DNA from: Hirsutella rhossiliensis
Taxonomy: Eukaryota; Ascomycota; Sordariomycetes; Hypocreales; Ophiocordycipitaceae
NCBI RefSeq assembly: GCF_020360975.1
Contig: NW_025408668.1
Span: 2,480,001 to 2,544,000, forward strand
Direction of reading: 5' to 3'
DNA: 64,000 nt
Shown here: positions 59,694 through 64,000 of the stretch, one piece after another
Layout of the letters: the number at the start of each line of letters is the position of its first letter
Position numbering within the stretch: the stretch's first letter is position 1
Translations under genes and position numbers: made by a program
The notes under the pieces: generated by a model
What the model was told of the DNA's origin: nothing
What the model saw: only the letters and a program-made list of their open reading frames with translations
Databases searched by the model: none

Positions 59694-62600
59694 TCAGCTG
59701 AGCTCACTGGCCGGATGGTACTGCAATTGGGGCACAATGTGTGCTGGCCGAGATATCTGACTCGATACTAGAAGCGCCTGCAGTCGGAGGGTGGGGAAAT
59801 CAAGAATATCCTGCAGCGTCATGTTGAATCCCGCTTTCACGCATAGACCTTCCAATTCCGTGGCCAAGAGAGAATCCCCCCCTAAATCAAAGAATGATTC
59901 ATCCGGGCCGATGGAGTGCAGTATTCCAAGCAAGCCCTTCCAAAAAGTTTCAATCTGCGTTAATACCGATTGCCCGGCGTACGCAATTTCAGGCAAGGTG
60001 CACGTGGAAGCCCGTTGTTCTGGCGCCAGGCGAGATGGCGATGGGTTGTTTGCTGGGGGCATTACCGAGGCCACGGTGTGTTGAGGCCCATCGTTGATAG
60101 CACGCAGAAGGCTTAGATATAGTGCCACAATCGACTCGGCTGCGGCCGGCGAGAGGGTTTGAGGACTGAAGGTGAAGCGAAATGATGAATGTCCGTCCCT
60201 GGTCGGCCACGCCAACAACCAACATGCTCCGGCCTGTAAAAGACCGCCACCATATACGGCGCCGCCCTTGATCGTCCAGGCCGTGCCGGCCTCAACAGGA
60301 TGCTCCTGAGGATCAGGAATATTCTGATACTGGAAGACTGTCCCGAGGCTGGTTGAGGATGCCGGCCACTCGGCCTGCTGGATGATACGGTTGGTTGGGG
60401 TAGCTTCTAACGGGATGCATGCAACGTGCTGCTCGTGTATGCCACGAAGAAGCTCCGAGACAGGCTCATTGGGGTCGAAACGCACCCGCACAGGTACAAA
60501 GTTAATGCAGGGCCCAACCACGGCTTGTGCTCCTTCGAAGGGGGCGAATCTTCCCGAAACAAGATTCCAAAATGCCACGTCCGTAGACTGGGAGATGGCA
60601 GACAGGGCGAGAGCCCATGCAGCCTTCAGAAGAGTGCCGTAATTTGTCGGGCCAGACTTTTTGAATTGGAAAGGGATGGTCCGCATGAAACTTTGGCTCA
60701 TTACAGGTTGTTGAACCGAGGGCATGTCGGAAACAATAGTCAAGGTAGAGTCCCGTAGCAATTCTCGCCAGAAAGCATCAGTCTTCTCATTCGATAGCTC
60801 GAGAGCATGCTGGATGAAGCGATGATAGCCTCGCGATTCTGTGGGCTCGGCAAGGACCCCGAGGTAGGCCGACCGAAGATCGTTCCAAATTGTGGCCAAG
60901 GAGAATCCGTCATATTGAGCATGGGATAGCCCCATGGCGAGTGTCCGGATGCCACTTTCAGGATCTATCATCAGCCGGAATCGGGTCAGGACCTGGTCGA
61001 ATCGAACTGGACGGCCAGTGTCCTGGTCGAGAACCGAACACATCCGATCTGGGAGGTTGTGGCAAAGCATGACTTTGAAGTCAAGCCTGGAGGTGCGCAC
61101 CGCCTGGAAGCATTGGCCATGTATGAAATGGAAGCTGGTCCTCAGGATGGCATGACGGTCGACGAGGGCACGGCAGGCCTTTTGCACTCGGTCAGCCGCG
61201 ACACGGTCGTCCAACTCAAAGAAGGTCCACAAGTAATAGGAGCGTGGCCATTTCTGGGCCTCGACAAGGAAGGCCAGCTGGGTGTATGACGCCGGGTAGA
61301 TTTCTTCAACCTCGGTCGTTCCAACACAGGCTGGGAACCGGTCAACATGCGAGTTCGAGGTCTCATGTGCTTTCCTCAGTCCGTGAAACTGAGCGCAGGC
61401 AGCCATGTCGACAAGAGTGGGATGCGTATAAATATCCACAGTGCTTAATAGCAGTTGCTTGCCTCCCCCAAGCCTTGAAAGACGGAGCACTGCGAGATCA
61501 TGCCCGCCACATTGGAAGAAATCATCATTGTCATTATATGGTCGCGCCGGAAGCCCGGCAATCGATGTCCACATGCTAGAAAGGAGCTCTTTCACGCCCG
61601 TATTTGAGTTGTCTAGTGAACGGGCACGCCAAACCTCGCAGGATAAATCCTTGCTATATGTCTTGGAGTCGGCATCAGGGCCTGACGGAGGGCGCTGTGT
61701 CCCAAAGGCATGTATCGTGTGCTGGCCCGTCGTGTCTGTGTTCCTACACCGACCGGCCATGCCGCGCAGAGTCTTTTCAGCGAACACTTCATGGGCAGCA
61801 ATGCAGATTCCTCTCTGCCGCAGGGCCGTAACGAGCATGATGGTCGTCAGCGAGTCGCCGCCCAGTTGGAAGAAGTCGTCATGAGGTCCAACGTCGCAAT
61901 GCGCGTCTTTGTGCAATACTTGAAGCCAGGCCTCTTTGATGACTTCTTCCCTTTCGCTAAGCTTGACCAACGGCATGCCATGGCCATTGATCGGGGCCGG
62001 TCGCTGATATGCAAACACGCGCTTCGAGTCCAGGGCCTCGGCCGAGGCCGCAAGTGACTTGCGGTCTGTCTTACTTGATCTCAGGAGGGGCCACGCGGAG
62101 ACGGGGAGCCAAAGCCGGGGCACCATGTATTCCGGGAGTTGCTTTCGAAGGCTTTCTTGGGTACTGCCAACAAAGACCAGGAACTGCTCCGACGGTCGAC
62201 AAAAGATGGACGCCAGGTCCGGTGTGGAGAGGCACTCGTCGGGGGAGAATTGGACAAAGGCAGCCAATAATGGAATGCCGTCTCGAAGGATCTTGGCCAC
62301 GACAACGCGCTGGATCCGAGACGCCCAGGAAGAGGCGCCAATAGCAGCCTCGATCTCGCCGAGCTCGATCCTCAGCCCCCGCAACTTGACCTGCGTGTCT
62401 TCTCGCCTGCCCACGAGCTCCACATGTCCGTTGACGTCGAAGCGGGCAAGGTCGCCGGTCTTATACAACCGCCCTTGGCCCACCTTGGCCAGCCAGGGCA
62501 CATGCTCCAAGAACGATTGACGGGACTGTTCCTCGTCGTTGAGATAGCCGCGAGCGAGCGTGGAGCCGGTGACAACCAACTCGCCAACAGACCCGACGGG

Positions 62601-64000
62601 GACGAGGTGGTTGTGGTCGTGCTCGTCGACAATCCAGAGCCCAGTGGCCAGGGGCTTTCCCACATAGCCGATGAGCGAGGTCGCCGTGAGCAGGCCCGCG
62701 GCACATGAGATGCCCGCTTCTGTCGGCCCGTAAGCGTTGACGAAAAGTTCCACCGGCGAGTCACGGCTCGTCCATTTGTGCAGCAATGCGCGATTGGCCA
62801 TCTCGCCTCCGATGGCGAGCGTCTTCAAGGTCGGCGTTCGGACTGGGTCCAGCAGGTTGGCGACAGTAGGGGTCAAATTGGCAAAGTCTATCCTTTTGCT
62901 CTGGATGAAGCCCTCGAGATTATCCACGGCTTGAGCCTCAGAAGGGATGCAGACGCACCCGCCGGACGCGAGGACGGCAAAGATGTCAATCACGCTCACA
63001 TCAAACGCGTAGGAGCTGAACTGCAAGGAGCGGCGCCTCACCCCTTGGCGGTCGTGCTGGAAACGCTTCGCGTGCTCCAGAACGCTCCGACTTGCGGCCT
63101 TGTGTTCCATCACCACCCCCTTGGGCGCACCCGAGCTCCCGGAAGTGAAGATGACATAGGCTACGTCGTCCGGACACGATGAATACAGAGTTCGTGGAGG
63201 GCCCGGGGCCGACAGATGCTCCCAGTCGAGCACCAGCGTTCGCAGCGGGAACCGTCGGCGTGTCGCCTGCAAAGGGGATACGATAATCACCTGCGGCCGG
63301 ATCTCGTGGATGATGTGTTGTATACGGGCCTCGGGGTGGTTCGTGTCGAGTGGAACGTAGCCTGCGCCCGCCTTGATAATGCCCAGGATGCCAACGACCA
63401 TGAGGCGCGACTTTTCGGTGCAAATAGGTACGAGATGGCCGGGTCTCACGCCATGCTCACTTTGAAGGTAGAGCGCTAAAGTGCCCGAGGCGGCGACAAG
63501 CTCGGCGTAGGACAGCTGTCCGTCGTGGCAGTCGACGGCAAGTTGCTCGGGGTGATGCCTTGCCGTTTCCTCCACCAGCTCGTGCAGTTGCGGCGGCGGA
63601 GACTGATCCCCAGGCAAGTTCCATTCGACAGTCCGCCCAAGATCGGCCCCCTCAGCAAGCTCCCAGAACGCAGATCGGATGGTCGAGTTGTCGCAGGCAC
63701 GGCGGCTTAGAATGCCAATCATCTGTTGGAACTGCTCCAGGATATGCCTCACTTCAGGTCCCGTTAGCAGCGACGGGTCGTAGGCAGCCGAGATGGAGAC
63801 ATGGTCTTTGGCGCTGTTCTGGCTGCATTCCATGACCAGGCCAAAAAGCTCACGCAGTCCATTGGTAGCCTCGGACATGCGGCGCAAGCCAAGGGGCACC
63901 GCGGTGTCTCCAAGCTGAGCCGGCTGGAGAACGAGGAGGTTCACACACGCGCAGGCATCGCGGGCGGACAAGCTAATCTCTCGAATCCGACCGAGCCCGA
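59694..64000 (-). CDS. Non-ribosomal peptide synthetase, C-terminal part
   Basis: Open from the right window edge to a stop at 59694-59696: 1434 residues with no frame break. Domains with visible residue numbers: end of a condensation domain (1-90); adenylation domain (about 115-645) with FTSGSSGAPKGVV, NAYGPTEAGISC, YKTGDLARFD, the DTQVKLRGLRIELGEIE stretch and the catalytic Lys in SKTDRKSL; carrier T1 with DDFFQLGGDSL (near 713); a second carrier with DDFFQCGGHDL (near 833), where Asp replaces the phosphopantetheine Ser; condensation domain (890-1310) with SHAQYDGFS (near 1024), keeping the catalytic His and Asp-Gly; final carrier with ESFFDLGGDSL (near 1373). There is no thioesterase or reductase after it. 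Peptide assembly of unknown product. A by-eye alignment to GrsA gives the specificity residues D-V-I-N-A-G-A-I-S-K. Confidence 0.93.
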   Translation of the reverse strand, partial: GLGRIREISLSARDACACVNLLVLQPAQLGDTAVPLGLRRMSEATNGLRELFGLVMECSQNSAKDHVSISAAYDPSLLTGPEVRHILEQFQQMIGILSRRACDNSTIRSAFWELAEGADLGRTVEWNLPGDQSPPPQLHELVEETARHHPEQLAVDCHDGQLSYAELVAASGTLALYLQSEHGVRPGHLVPICTEKSRLMVVGILGIIKAGAGYVPLDTNHPEARIQHIIHEIRPQVIIVSPLQATRRRFPLRTLVLDWEHLSAPGPPRTLYSSCPDDVAYVIFTSGSSGAPKGVVMEHKAASRSVLEHAKRFQHDRQGVRRRSLQFSSYAFDVSVIDIFAVLASGGCVCIPSEAQAVDNLEGFIQSKRIDFANLTPTVANLLDPVRTPTLKTLAIGGEMANRALLHKWTSRDSPVELFVNAYGPTEAGISCAAGLLTATSLIGYVGKPLATGLWIVDEHDHNHLVPVGSVGELVVTGSTLARGYLNDEEQSRQSFLEHVPWLAKVGQGRLYKTGDLARFDVNGHVELVGRREDTQVKLRGLRIELGEIEAAIGASSWASRIQRVVVAKILRDGIPLLAAFVQFSPDECLSTPDLASIFCRPSEQFLVFVGSTQESLRKQLPEYMVPRLWLPVSAWPLLRSSKTDRKSLAASAEALDSKRVFAYQRPAPINGHGMPLVKLSEREEVIKEAWLQVLHKDAHCDVGPHDDFFQLGGDSLTTIMLVTALRQRGICIAAHEVFAEKTLRGMAGRCRNTDTTGQHTIHAFGTQRPPSGPDADSKTYSKDLSCEVWRARSLDNSNTGVKELLSSMWTSIAGLPARPYNDNDDFFQCGGHDLAVLRLSRLGGGKQLLLSTVDIYTHPTLVDMAACAQFHGLRKAHETSNSHVDRFPACVGTTEVEEIYPASYTQLAFLVEAQKWPRSYYLWTFFELDDRVAADRVQKACRALVDRHAILRTSFHFIHGQCFQAVRTSRLDFKVMLCHNLPDRMCSVLDQDTGRPVRFDQVLTRFRLMIDPESGIRTLAMGLSHAQYDGFSLATIWNDLRSAYLGVLAEPTESRGYHRFIQHALELSNEKTDAFWRELLRDSTLTIVSDMPSVQQPVMSQSFMRTIPFQFKKSGPTNYGTLLKAAWALALSAISQSTDVAFWNLVSGRFAPFEGAQAVVGPCINFVPVRVRFDPNEPVSELLRGIHEQHVACIPLEATPTNRIIQQAEWPASSTSLGTVFQYQNIPDPQEHPVEAGTAWTIKGGAVYGGGLLQAGACWLLAWPTRDGHSSFRFTFSPQTLSPAAAESIVALYLSLLRAINDGPQHTVASVMPPANNPSPSRLAPEQRASTCTLPEIAYAGQSVLTQIETFWKGLLGILHSIGPDESFFDLGGDSLLATELEGLCVKAGFNMTLQDILDFPTLRLQALLVSSQISRPAHIVPQLQYHPASELS

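Overview
The window looks like nuclear DNA of a filamentous ascomycete, probably a Sordariomycete and perhaps Hypocreales. The support is short 45-95 bp GT-AG introns with CTRAC-type branch sites, a GLFG-repeat NIC96, a fused fungal-type NADH-dependent glutamate synthase (GLT1), a fungal NRPS, and Ty1/copia, Fot1 and hAT elements. No database search was possible: families are named from recognised motifs, and exon joins were checked by reading frame and by family continuity.

Layout. 1-20 kb is a transposon island. A complete 9.0-kb Ty1/copia retrotransposon (771-9779, TSD ATAAC) carries a 3.1-kb hAT element inside it (3055-6160, TSD CAACAACC). It is followed by a Fot1/pogo-like element (12853-15176, 44-bp inverted repeats, TA target site) and a second hAT (15389-20004, TSD TCTAAGTT). 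Every transposon ORF is broken by frameshifts or stops. Between the elements, in part in TA-rich DNA, lie three genes for proteins with predicted signal peptides: a Cys-rich protein cut by the window edge, a short frameshifted one, and a 429-residue protein with five 13-14-residue repeats.

20-28.9 kb is a decayed zone with one intact gene, a DHA1-type MFS exporter (25664-27202). It is divergent from an ATP-grasp enzyme pseudogene; an ankyrin-repeat relic lies further on.

28.9-53.9 kb is the housekeeping block, with every intact gene on the minus strand: NIC96 (nuclear pore), an FGGY-family carbohydrate kinase, an unrecognised 805-residue protein, VTC4 (vacuolar polyphosphate polymerase) and GLT1. 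A plus-strand NCS1 permease (36.2-38.5 kb) follows its family through about ten exons but has an in-frame stop, so it is probably a recent pseudogene.

53.9-59.7 kb has no recognisable gene. 59.7-64 kb holds the C-terminal part of an NRPS (partial C-A-T-T*-C-T), open at the right edge, whose middle carrier domain lacks the phosphopantetheine serine.

How the genes relate. The housekeeping genes serve separate processes (pore assembly, sugar phosphorylation, polyphosphate storage, ammonium assimilation) and I see no pathway logic in their order. The MFS/ATP-grasp pair and the NRPS are accessory genes, and the former may be the remains of a biosynthetic cluster.
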